Below are positions 43,823 through 51,666 of a DNA stretch of 64,000 bases, one piece after another (the first letter of the stretch is position 1; each line of letters opens with the position of its first letter). The position numbers and the translations under genes were made by a program. This DNA comes from Eggerthella sinensis (lineage in GTDB: Bacteria; Actinomycetota; Coriobacteriia; Coriobacteriales; Eggerthellaceae): the NCBI RefSeq assembly GCF_003339815.1, contig NZ_PPTT01000018.1, positions 1 through 64,000 of the forward strand, read 5' to 3'. The notes beneath the pieces are model-generated. The model was not told the DNA's origin and searched no databases. It saw only the letters and a list, made by a program, of their open reading frames with translations.

Positions 43823-45262
43823 TCAGGATGAGCGGGCCGGCGGCTCCGTCGGGCGCGGCTGCCCATCGTCGGCGCGGCCCGCGTCTTCGAACAGCAGGGC
43901 CAGCTCGCGTTTGCTGTGCACGCCCAGCTTCGCATATATATGTTGGATGTGGGCCTTGAGCGTTCCGTTCGCAATGACGAGCTCGCGCATGATGGCCTGG
44001 TTCGTGGTGCCGCGGGACAAGAGGCGCAGGATCTCGCTCTCGCGCGGCGAGAGACGGCTCGTGCGGGCTATCTCGTCGCAGCGCGCGGCCAGAAGCTCGG
44101 CGCGGCGGCTTTCCGCGGCGAGGTCGTCGGTCTCGAGGAGGCGGATGCCCCAGTTCGAGGCGAGATCCTTCTCGGAGAGCAGGATGAGGGTGCCCACGAG
44201 CACGAGCATGACCACCGCCGCCATGAGCACGAGGTCCTGCGTCTGCGCGGGCACGGGCGAGGCGGCCAGCAGGGATGCCGCGTCGTTGCCCCAGATGCGG
44301 AACAGGTACGCCACCTTCTCCACGCCCATGAGCGCGATGATGGCGATGCCCATGCGCTGCGAGAGGTCGTACAGCAACAGCCCGATGAGCAGCCCCATGA
44401 GCGTGTTGCCCATGGAGATGAGGTAGCCGGACACGACGCTTCCGAACAGGCTTTCCATGGGAATGAGCAAGAAGCCGCACACCATGAGCAGCAGAGGCGA
44501 GCGGTACAGCACGCTCATGGGCAGCTTGCGGGCGAACAGCAGCACCGCCACGAGCCCGCCCGAGACGAGCGCCGTCGCCAGCGACGAGTGGATGCCGGCG
44601 CCGCCGACGGCCATAAGCTGCTGTTCGCGCAGGCCGTAGGCGAACGAGTACAGGGCGTACAGCGCGATGGGCTTCCAGGGAAACGTGTAGCGCGGCCACG
44701 TGCGGTGCGGGCGGCCCGTTTCGGGCGAGGTGCGGTAGGCGTAGGACACGCAGGCGACGGCCACGGCGGGCAGGACGAACAGCACGAGTTCGAGCCGCGG
44801 CTGGTCGAGCCCCTGGGAGAGGTAGGCCAGCGGCACGGCGACGAGCATGGTGGCGGCCTGGTACAGCAGGATGCGCATGAGGCTCAGCGAGACGAGGGCT
44901 TCGGCGTTCAGCAACACGATGAGCAGGAAGCCGGCCCCTCCGGCGACGGCCCCGGCAAGGGAAAGGGGGCCGGCGAGCTCGGGCAGCCGTGCAGCCGCCA
45001 TCATGCAGGCCGACGCGCCCGCGCACAGGACGAACGCCAGCGGCTTCGCCCAGCGGCCCTCCTGCAACGGCGCGATACGCCGTGCCGCCACCGCGATGCC
45101 GATGCCCGCGAGCGCATAGGAGTAGTCGAACGCGACATGGGGATCGAACGGCGCGGCCGTGGCGATGGCGGGTTCGGCGAACAGCAGCGTGAGCCAGGCG
45201 CGGGCGCAGCCGAGCGCGAACAGGTACGGAATCATCCGATCGAGATGATCGATGCGTTTCAT
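43823..45262 (-). CDS. LuxR-type regulator with 12-TM sensor region
   Basis: The 479-residue protein has about 12 hydrophobic segments (residues about 12-400) and a C-terminal LuxR/NarL helix-turn-helix (LSPRESEILRLLSRGTTNQAIMREL and GTLKAHIQHIYAKLGV, about 412-462). It lacks a receiver domain, so the membrane region itself is probably the sensor. Proteins of this build are expanded in Eggerthellaceae and are often encoded next to the reductase they control. Here that is the flavoprotein at 45386, directly upstream on the same strand. AAGGAGGGG lies eight bases before the ATG at 45262, and a TATACT (minus strand, near 45293-45288) may be a -10. Confidence 0.88.
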   Translation of the reverse strand: MKRIDHLDRMIPYLFALGCARAWLTLLFAEPAIATAAPFDPHVAFDYSYALAGIGIAVAARRIAPLQEGRWAKPLAFVLCAGASACMMAAARLPELAGPLSLAGAVAGGAGFLLIVLLNAEALVSLSLMRILLYQAATMLVAVPLAYLSQGLDQPRLELVLFVLPAVAVACVSYAYRTSPETGRPHRTWPRYTFPWKPIALYALYSFAYGLREQQLMAVGGAGIHSSLATALVSGGLVAVLLFARKLPMSVLYRSPLLLMVCGFLLIPMESLFGSVVSGYLISMGNTLMGLLIGLLLYDLSQRMGIAIIALMGVEKVAYLFRIWGNDAASLLAASPVPAQTQDLVLMAAVVMLVLVGTLILLSEKDLASNWGIRLLETDDLAAESRRAELLAARCDEIARTSRLSPRESEILRLLSRGTTNQAIMRELVIANGTLKAHIQHIYAKLGVHSKRELALLFEDAGRADDGQPRPTEPPARSS

Positions 45263-45294
45263 GCGGTATGCCCCTCCTTTTTGCAGCACAGTAT

Positions 45295-45332
45295 AAGCCA
45301 TCGTCGCGCAGGCGCAGCCGCGACGATGGCTT
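45295..45332. terminator. Perfect 14-bp hairpin between reductase and LuxR genes
   Basis: AAGCCATCGTCGCG and CGCGACGATGGCTT pair completely around a 10-base loop. There is no T run on either side. It lies after the reductase stop and overlaps the presumed LuxR promoter region, so it could be a transcript end or pause structure that separates reductase from regulator expression. Confidence 0.55.
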
Positions 45333-45385
45333 CCGAGAGCGGCGCCGGAGGGAGGGGTCGGCGCCGAAACGGTACGGGATGGCGG

Positions 45386-47011
45386 TTAGAGGCCGGCCAC
45401 GTGGCGGCCGGTTGCGAACCCGGTGGTGATGGCCCGCCCGACGGAGAGGCCCTCGATGTCCATGGGGTAGTTGCCGCTTCCGAAGAACCGTCCGGAGGCG
45501 TTGCCTACGGCGAACAGGCCCGCGATGGGCTTCCGGTCGACGTCGAGGCACTGGTAGTTGCCGTCCACTTCGAGGCCGTCCAGCATCGCGTCGATGTTGT
45601 TGGCGCCGCGCGGCACGGCGTAGCAGGGCGCCTCGATGGGCACGAGGTACTCGCGGCGCTTGCCGAAGTCGTCGTCGGAGCCCGCGGCAACCAGCTCGTT
45701 GTAGCGTTCGATGGAGGCGACGACGGCCTCCACGGTGAGTTCGTGGGACCACGGCTGCTCGTCGGCGTAGTCGATCATGGCCTGGGCGAGCTCTTCGAGC
45801 GTGTCGGCCTTGAGCCATTTCTCGGGGTCCACGGTGCGGTAGGCGTTGTTCGTGGAGATGTCGTACGGCGCGAGCGCGTCCCATTCCTCGTAATAGTCCT
45901 GCCAGTTCATCGGCACGATGCTGAAGAACTTGGAAGCGGTGTTGTCCTCGAAGCCGGTTTCCGCGAGGTAGTTCTTGCTGAACTCGTTGAGGTAGCCCAT
46001 GCGGCAGCAGCCCTCGTCCATGAAACGCTCGCCATGGCGGTCGAGGAACAGAAACGGCATCTCGAAGCGCACCGGCGCGCCTTCGCCGTGCACCATCTTC
46101 GTGTGGCACGGCGCGGTCATCTGCGCGCCCGCGCCCATGGCGGCGCACAGCCCGCTGCCGTCCCTGAACAGGATGGCCTGATGGAGACCGCGCGTGTCGG
46201 GGGCGTAGAAGTCGAGCATCTCGCGGTTGCCCACGTAGTCGCCCGTTGCCATGATGACGCCCTTCGACGCTTTGACCAGGATGTGCTCGTGGGTATCGGC
46301 GTTCTCGCCGACGACGCCCGTCACGCGCCCGTCCTCACGGTGGAGCTGCACGCAGGGGGTGTTGAAGAAGAACTCCGCGCCGCGGGCCGCAAGCGCCTCG
46401 CCGATGACGACGGCCGCCGCCTGGTGCGCGCCGTCGATATGGAAGTAGGTGTTCGCGTGCAGGAAGAACTCGTAGTCGTTGTAGGAGATGCTGTAGTCGT
46501 AGGGCTTCGACTCCACGCCGCCCTGCGCCGCCTCCTGCTCCCACCAGGCGAGCGCTTCCTGGGAGTTGCGCGCCCATACTTCCACGACGTCGCGGTTCGA
46601 GCGCCAGTCGCTCTTGTAGTTGATGAACGAGATGCAAGCCTTGAGGCCGGCTTCGCTCGTCTTGTCGAGATCGAGGGCCGCGGCCATGTTGCCGGCGGTC
46701 TGCACGGTGCTGAGATTCTGCACGCAGGCCACGCTCGCGCCCGCTTCGAGCGCGGCGTGCACGGCCGACAGGCCCGACTCGCCCGCGCCCACCACCACGA
46801 CGTCGTACTCCTTGGTTTCGGCGAAGTCGGTGATGGGGTCGGGCTGCACCAAGAACGAGGGCAGGCCCTCGGTGCTCGCGGCTGCGGCGTTCTTGGCGTC
46901 GGCGGCCTTCGACGGTGCGCAGCCCGCAAGCGCTTGGGCGCCGAGCGCCCCGACGGCGGTGATGCCGCCGAGCTTGAGCAGGTCGCGACGAGAGACGTTC
47001 TTCTTCAACAT
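45386..47011 (-). CDS. Tat-exported FAD-dependent reductase (fumarate reductase-like)
   Basis: The 541-residue flavoprotein has a twin-arginine signal (KNVSRRDLLKLGG, residues 4-16) ending in a lipobox-like LAGC, so it probably acts outside the membrane, perhaps lipid-anchored. The FAD-binding motif VVVVGAGESGLSAVHAALEAGA lies near 67-88 in two blocks. C-terminal GLFAVGNASGRFFGSGNYP (about 490-508) is typical of the fumarate/urocanate/3-oxosteroid reductase superfamily. No heme c domain is fused, so electrons must come from a separate quinol-linked cytochrome. The substrate cannot be deduced; gut actinobacteria use such enzymes on dietary, drug or host organic acceptors. ATG at 47011 with GGAAGGGG upstream. 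Confidence 0.88.
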   Translation of the reverse strand: MLKKNVSRRDLLKLGGITAVGALGAQALAGCAPSKAADAKNAAAASTEGLPSFLVQPDPITDFAETKEYDVVVVGAGESGLSAVHAALEAGASVACVQNLSTVQTAGNMAAALDLDKTSEAGLKACISFINYKSDWRSNRDVVEVWARNSQEALAWWEQEAAQGGVESKPYDYSISYNDYEFFLHANTYFHIDGAHQAAAVVIGEALAARGAEFFFNTPCVQLHREDGRVTGVVGENADTHEHILVKASKGVIMATGDYVGNREMLDFYAPDTRGLHQAILFRDGSGLCAAMGAGAQMTAPCHTKMVHGEGAPVRFEMPFLFLDRHGERFMDEGCCRMGYLNEFSKNYLAETGFEDNTASKFFSIVPMNWQDYYEEWDALAPYDISTNNAYRTVDPEKWLKADTLEELAQAMIDYADEQPWSHELTVEAVVASIERYNELVAAGSDDDFGKRREYLVPIEAPCYAVPRGANNIDAMLDGLEVDGNYQCLDVDRKPIAGLFAVGNASGRFFGSGNYPMDIEGLSVGRAITTGFATGRHVAGL

Positions 47012-47174
47012 GGGTTCCCCTTCCAGATGACGAATGCACCGGCATGTCGGCGATGCAGCACGCATCATGGGCGAAGCGGGGGGAGCCGCGCATCGGCCGC
47101 GCGGCGGAAATCGGGTTAAATGCTTAACCCACCGTATAACCCACGTCTTCTATCAGGGGCGATGAAGCAGACCT

Positions 47175-47543
47175 TTACAGCGGGAGCATGCGTTTGAGGA
47201 CGGATTTGTCGAAGCTGAGCACGCGGTAGCCGCGCAGGACGTTGCGGGCGATGAGCATGCAGTCGGTGAAGTCGAGCGGCGTCGAGCCGAAGTAGCGGCA
47301 CGCCAGCCGGATGATGTCCTCCTCGTTCACGCAGATGTCGTCGAGCAGCATGGTGAGCGTCTCGCCGATCATCGTGCGGGGCACGTGGTACACGTCGCGC
47401 AGCGTGACGGCCACGCGCGCGATGATCTCGGGGTAGGTGTAGGCGCGCCCCGACGCGATGACGGAGGCGGCTTCCTCGGCCTGCTTCTTGTTGTCGTCGA
47501 GCACGTAGCGCAGGATGACGGTCTCGTCGATGATGGTGAACAT
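47175..47543 (-). CDS. PIN-domain toxin (putative ribonuclease)
   Basis: The 122-residue protein has the acidic residues of a PIN nuclease: FTIIDETVILRYVLDD at the N-terminus, PEIIARVAVTLR (about 38-49) and LDFTDCMLIARNVLRGYRVLSFDK (about 89-112, in two blocks). Such toxins cleave RNA with Mg. It is encoded 12 bases after a RelB/DinJ-like antitoxin, with AGGAG nine bases upstream. The first acidic site reads IDE rather than the more common VDTN, a minor departure. Confidence 0.82.
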   Translation of the reverse strand: MFTIIDETVILRYVLDDNKKQAEEAASVIASGRAYTYPEIIARVAVTLRDVYHVPRTMIGETLTMLLDDICVNEEDIIRLACRYFGSTPLDFTDCMLIARNVLRGYRVLSFDKSVLKRMLPL

Positions 47544-47555
47544 GGGGCATCGCTC

Positions 47556-47840
47556 CTATATATCGGTGTCGGCGCCGATGCGCAGCGAGGCGATCCAGGC
47601 CTCGCGCTCGCGCTCGCGCTTGATGGGACTTGCGAAGATATTGAGGACGCCGAACGCTTTTCCCTGCCCCTTTTTCCGATAGCTGATGGGCGTGAAGGGC
47701 ATCTGCTGTTCCAATACGCTCTGATTCGCGAATATTCTGATGGCTTGCGACAGGCTCATGCCCATGGAGTCGTACAGCTCTTCGGCCTGTTTTTTCAGCT
47801 CGGGATCGATACGGGCCTGCACGACGCTCTCTTTTGCCAT
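47556..47840 (-). CDS. RelB/DinJ-family antitoxin
   Basis: The 94-residue protein starts with a ribbon-helix-helix domain (VVQARIDPELKKQAEELYDSMGMSLSQAIRIF, residues about 6-37 in two blocks). The basic C-terminal tail presumably binds the PIN toxin. A GTG at 47849 is in frame, but the site GAGGGG (complement of 47849-47854) fits the ATG at 47840 with eight bases. The pair is probably autoregulated through the upstream inverted repeat. Confidence 0.85.
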   Translation of the reverse strand: MAKESVVQARIDPELKKQAEELYDSMGMSLSQAIRIFANQSVLEQQMPFTPISYRKKGQGKAFGVLNIFASPIKREREREAWIASLRIGADTDI

Positions 47841-47872
47841 ATTCTGCACCCCTCGCTTCGTAAAACTTCATA

Positions 47873-47909
47873 ACTTGTATTTCAATTGTAGTACATGAAT
47901 TCCACAAGT
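47873..47909. promoter_or_regulatory. Inverted repeat upstream of the toxin-antitoxin pair
   Basis: ACTTGT (47873-47878) and ACAAGT (47904-47909) form a dyad with a 25-base AT-rich centre, 33 bases before the antitoxin start. Ribbon-helix-helix antitoxins usually bind such dyads at their own promoter. A plausible minus-strand -10 (TACAAT) lies within it. Confidence 0.4.
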
Positions 47910-48062
47910 CAATCGAAGCACGCCGGCCGGCAACCAAAAATCACCCGGCATCGATCAGGGCTCAGGCGGGGGAGCACGGCGGGGGCGGTTAAGCGCAAAT
48001 AATGCATACGAACAGGGGAAAAGTGAATATTCTTGCGCGGTTCGCACCCGGCAAATTCATCC

Positions 48063-48091
48063 TTGACAGCTCAGAATTCGCTGCTTATGCT
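48063..48091 (+). promoter_or_regulatory. Sigma-70-type promoter of the formate hydrogenlyase operon
   Basis: TTGACA (48063-48068) is separated by 17 bases from TATGCT (48086-48091), predicting a start near 48098 and a leader of about 118 bases before the first gene. In the 366-base gap 47841-48215 this is the only good promoter. A GAACAGGGGAAA motif at 48010-48021 precedes it; the same 12-mer occurs before dsrD. Confidence 0.75.
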
Positions 48092-48215
48092 CGCGAAGAG
48101 TTCTGAATTTGAAGAAAATGTGCAGCGGTCGAAACCGGGGGAAGGGGGATCGCGCCGAAGACCCGTTGCGCGAAGTTCCGTCCAGACGAAGAGCGACGAG
48201 ACGAGAGAAGAGAAC

Positions 48216-48770
48216 ATGGGCAACAAATTCGTCATAGCAGACCCGGGGGTCTGCATCGGTTGCAAGACCTGCATGGCGGCCTGCCTTTCCAAGCACGACG
48301 TGTGCGACGACGTGGCGCAGGCGCGCCTCAACCTGGTGACCACCCTGAGCGTTTCGGCGCCCATCGTGTGCCACCACTGCGCGGATGCGCCGTGCGCGGC
48401 GGCCTGCCCGACCGGAGCGCTGTTCCTCGACGCCGACCACGATCGCGTGGGCGTGCGCGCCGAGCGGTGCATCGGTTGCAGCAGCTGCGTCATGGCCTGC
48501 CCGTACGGGGCGGTGACGCTTGCCACGAAGCACGTGACGTCCACGATAGGCAACCTGGTCATCGGCGAGAGCGACAAGCCGGTGGTCATCAAGTGCGACC
48601 TGTGCGTCGATCGCAGCGGCGGCCCCGCCTGCGTGGCCGCGTGCCCCACGAAGGGGCTCGTGCTCGTTGACGAGACCGCGCTCGAAGCGGGCGTCAAGCA
48701 GAAGCATATCGAAGCGGCGCAGGCGGCGGAAACGCTTTCGAGCCTGCCGCTCAATCCGATGTTGGCATAG
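48216..48770 (+). CDS. HydN/HycB-type four-cluster Fe-S protein
   Basis: The 184-residue protein has four ferredoxin motifs: CIGCKTCMAAC (about 12-22), CHHCADAPCAAACP (about 52-65), CIGCSSCVMACP (about 85-96) and CDLCVDRSGGPACVAACP (about 127-144), enough for four [4Fe-4S] clusters. It should transfer electrons from formate dehydrogenase to the hydrogenase or another acceptor. It is the first gene of the operon, 17 bases before fdhF. The related protein at 51076 follows fdhF, so one may be a HydN-like accessory and the other the structural link; which is which cannot be decided. Start: ATG 48216 after an AGAGAAGAG site. Confidence 0.9.
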   Translation: MGNKFVIADPGVCIGCKTCMAACLSKHDVCDDVAQARLNLVTTLSVSAPIVCHHCADAPCAAACPTGALFLDADHDRVGVRAERCIGCSSCVMACPYGAVTLATKHVTSTIGNLVIGESDKPVVIKCDLCVDRSGGPACVAACPTKGLVLVDETALEAGVKQKHIEAAQAAETLSSLPLNPMLA

Positions 48771-48787
48771 AGGAGGTTGGAACAAGC

Positions 48788-51010
48788 ATGGAGAAGCATA
48801 TGGCCGTGTGTCCCTACTGCGGAGCGGGCTGCAAGCTCGATCTGCTCGTGGAGGACGGCAAGGTGGTCGGAGCCGAAGGGCTCGACGGCCTCACGAACCA
48901 AGGGGAGCTGTGCCTGAAGGGCCTGCACGGCTACGATTTCATCAACGACACGAAGATCCTCACGCCCCGCATCTACCACCCGATGATCCGCCGCACGAAG
49001 GACGCGCCGCTCGAGCGCGTGACGTGGGACGAGGCGCTCGACTTCACGGCGCGCAAGCTGACGGAGATCAAGGAGAAGTACGGCCCCGACTCCATCATGC
49101 TCACGGGCTCGTCGCGCGGTCCGGGCAACGAGGCGAACTACGTCATGCAGAAGTTCACGCGCGCCTGCATCGGCACGAACAACATCGACAACTGCGCCCG
49201 AACTTGACACGGCCCCACGGTCATCGGTCTGATGGACACAGTCGGTTCTGGTTGCATGAGCTGCTCGATCCCCGGTATGGAGGAAGCGGGCTGCATTTTC
49301 CTGTTCGGGTACAACCCGAGCGCATCGCACCCCATCGTGTCGCGCCGCATCGTGCGCGCCAAGGAGAAGGGTGCCAAGATCATCGTCGCCGACCCGCGCG
49401 TCATCGAAACCGCGCGTATCGCCGATATCTACCTGCCGATCAACAACGGATGCAACGTCGCGTTCCTCAATGCCTTCATGAACGCGATCGTCTCCGAGAA
49501 TCTGCACGATAAGAACTTCATCGAAGAGCATACGAACGGCTTCGACGAGTGGTGGGAGACCATCAAGGACTACACCCCCGAATCCGTCGAGCACATCACG
49601 GGCGTCGACCCCGAGCTGATGCGCCAAGCGGCGCGCATGTACGCCACCGCCGAGCCGTCGTCCATCGTGGGCTGGGGCATGGGCGTGGCGCAGCAGAAGC
49701 AGAACGTGCTGACGGTGCACTCCCTGGCCGCGCTCGCCTGCATCACGGGGCAGATCGGCAAGCCGAACTCGGGCCTGGCGCCCGTACGCGGCCAGAACAA
49801 CGTGCAGGGCAGCTGCGACATGGGCATGCTGCCGAACCTCTATCCGGGCTACCAGAAGGCCACCGACCCCGCCGTGCGCGAAAAATTCGCGAAGGCCTGG
49901 GGCGTGCCGATCGAGCGGCTGTCCGACCACGACGGCTACAAGCTCACCGACGTGGGCCACAACGTGGACGAGGGCAAGGTGCACGCGTTCTACAACTTCG
50001 GCGAGGACCCGCTGCAAACCGAGCCCGACGCCATCGAGCTCAAGCGCCAGCTGGGCGATCTCGACCTGTTCATCTGCCAGGACATCTTCATGACGCAGAC
50101 CACCATGCTGGCCGACGTCATCTTCCCCGGCACATCCTGGGGCGAGCACGAGGGCGTGTTCACCGCGTCCGACCGCACGTTCCAGCGCTTCACGGCCGCC
50201 GTGCCGCCGAAGGGCGAGTGCAAGCACGACTGGCAGATCTTCTCCGAGCTGTCCACCCGCATGGGCTATCCCATGCACTACGAGGACACCCAGGAGATCT
50301 GGGACGAGATGCGCGATCTGTGCCCGTCGTTCTACGGCGCCACGTACGAGAAGATGGAGGGCACGGGGCACGCGCAGTGGCCCATCCCGACCGTCGAGCA
50401 TCCGGGCTCGCCCGACATGTACCTGGGCGGCAAGTTCACGACGCCCGACAACCGCGCGAACCTCATGGCGCACAATTGGGAGCCGCCCACCGAGCTGCCC
50501 GACGAGGAGTACCCGCTCGTCCTGTGCACGGTGCGCGAGGTGGGGCACTACTCCTGCCGTTCGATGACCGGCAACTGCCGCGCCCTGTCGCTTTTGGCCG
50601 AAGAGCCCGGCGAGCTGCACATCCATCCCGTCGACGCGCGCAACCGCGGCATCGGCGACGGCGAGCTCGTGCGCGCGTTCTCGCGCCGCGGCGAGGCCAT
50701 GAGCCGTGCGGTGGTGGACGAGCGCATCAACGAGGGCACGGTGTACATGACGTACCAGTGGTGGATCGGCAAGTGCAACAACCTCACGCTCCATGCGGTG
50801 GACCCGCGCTCGCACACCCCCGAGGACAAGTTCAGCGCCTGCCAGGTGGTGGCCATCGAGGATCAGGTGTGGGCCGAGCAGCATCTTCAGGAGCTCTACG
50901 AGACGTTGAAGCAGGACCTGTCCGATCTCGCTTCCGCCCAGGACGTCGACCCGGCCGAAGCCGCGCGTCAGCGCGTGCAGGAGGCGGCGGGCGAGCCTGT
51001 GCTGGCTTAA
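48788..51010 (+). CDS. fdhF: Selenocysteine formate dehydrogenase H
   Basis: The 740-residue molybdopterin enzyme oxidises formate to CO2. The in-frame TGA at 49205-49207 is codon 140 and encodes selenocysteine in the context CART-Sec-HGPTV, the same residue number as in E. coli FdhF; a SECIS hairpin follows. An N-terminal [4Fe-4S] motif is VCPYCGAGCKLD (about 7-18), completed by GELCLKG (about 39-45). Further landmarks are SMTGNCRALSLLAEEP and the C-terminal dinucleotide-binding domain (about 570-700). A standard caller would split it into an N-terminal fragment ending at 49207 and a second frame beginning at 49232. No Tat signal is present, so it is cytoplasmic and suited to formate hydrogenlyase. 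Confidence 0.96.
49208..49247 (+). promoter_or_regulatory. SECIS element of fdhF
   Basis: Immediately after the UGA, GUCAUC (49220-49225), the loop GGUCU (49226-49230) and GAUGGAC (49231-49237) form a hairpin with one bulged G. The GGUCU apical loop and its distance from the UGA match the E. coli fdhF SECIS that SelB recognises. The codon register of CAC-GGC-CCC after the UGA also matches. Confidence 0.9.
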
Positions 51011-51027
51011 CGGTCCGAGGCCATGCG

Positions 51028-51057
51028 GCCCGGGAACGCTGCCGTTCCCGGGCCGAC
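51028..51057 (+). other. Perfect 13-bp intercistronic hairpin between fdhF and hyfA
   Basis: CGGCCCGGGAACG and CGTTCCCGGGCCG pair fully around CTGC, with no T run. It lies 17 bases after the fdhF stop and 18 before hyfA. It could stabilise the 3' end of an hydN-fdhF message and lower expression of the hydrogenase genes relative to formate dehydrogenase. Confidence 0.65.
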
Positions 51058-51075
51058 CCAAGATGAGGAGCGGAT

Positions 51076-51666
51076 GTGAATCGATTTATTGCCATCAACC
51101 CCGACGCGTGCATCGGCTGCGGCACGTGCCGGGCGGCGTGTAGCGAGGGGCATCGGGGGGTGGGCCTGCAGGCCGAACCCCGGTTGTCCCTCGTCATGAC
51201 GCGCGACGTGTCGGCCGCGGTCACCTGCCATCACTGCGAGGGAGCGCCTTGCTTGCAGGTGTGCCCCGTGAACGCCATCGACAAGGCGGACGGCGCGGTG
51301 CACGTGAACGAGCAGCACTGCATCGGCTGCAAGCTGTGCGCCATCGTGTGCCCGTTCGGAGCCATCCACCCGTCCGGCACGTCCATCGCGGGCGTGGCGG
51401 GCGTCAAGGTGAACACGCCTACGTTCGCCGCCAGTTTGGACCCGCTGCTGCAGTGGGAGATCGGCGTGTACACGCGCGCCGTCAAGTGCGATCTGTGCAG
51501 CTACGACGAGGCGGGCCCGCACTGCGTGCCCGCGTGCCCCACCAAGGCGCTCACCCTCGTCGAGCCGCGCGACATGGACGACGCCGGCAAGGACAAGCGG
51601 CTCCATGCCGCCGGCGCCAACGACGCCATGCAGCCCGAGATCGCAGCGATAAGGAGGACGCGATGA
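51076..51666 (+). CDS. hyfA: Hydrogenase-4 Fe-S subunit A
   Basis: The 196-residue protein has four ferredoxin motifs: CIGCGTCRAAC (about 12-22), CHHCEGAPCLQVCP (about 52-65), CIGCKLCAIVCP (about 82-93) and CDLCSYDEAGPHCVPACP (about 134-151). It carries electrons from FdhF to the hydrogenase core. An insertion near 97-125 distinguishes it from the protein at 48216. It starts at GTG 51076 with GAGGAG just upstream and overlaps hyfB by four bases. Confidence 0.9.
   Translation: MNRFIAINPDACIGCGTCRAACSEGHRGVGLQAEPRLSLVMTRDVSAAVTCHHCEGAPCLQVCPVNAIDKADGAVHVNEQHCIGCKLCAIVCPFGAIHPSGTSIAGVAGVKVNTPTFAASLDPLLQWEIGVYTRAVKCDLCSYDEAGPHCVPACPTKALTLVEPRDMDDAGKDKRLHAAGANDAMQPEIAAIRRTR

Noticed and set aside
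48788-49207. fdhF as a truncated or frameshifted pseudogene
   Set aside because: The frame is unbroken on both sides of the TGA, the residue context matches selenocysteine formate dehydrogenases, and a SECIS hairpin plus selA, selB and selC are present.
51028-51057. Intrinsic terminator between fdhF and hyfA
   Set aside because: There is no T run after the stem, and the downstream genes lack another recognisable promoter, so full termination here is unlikely.
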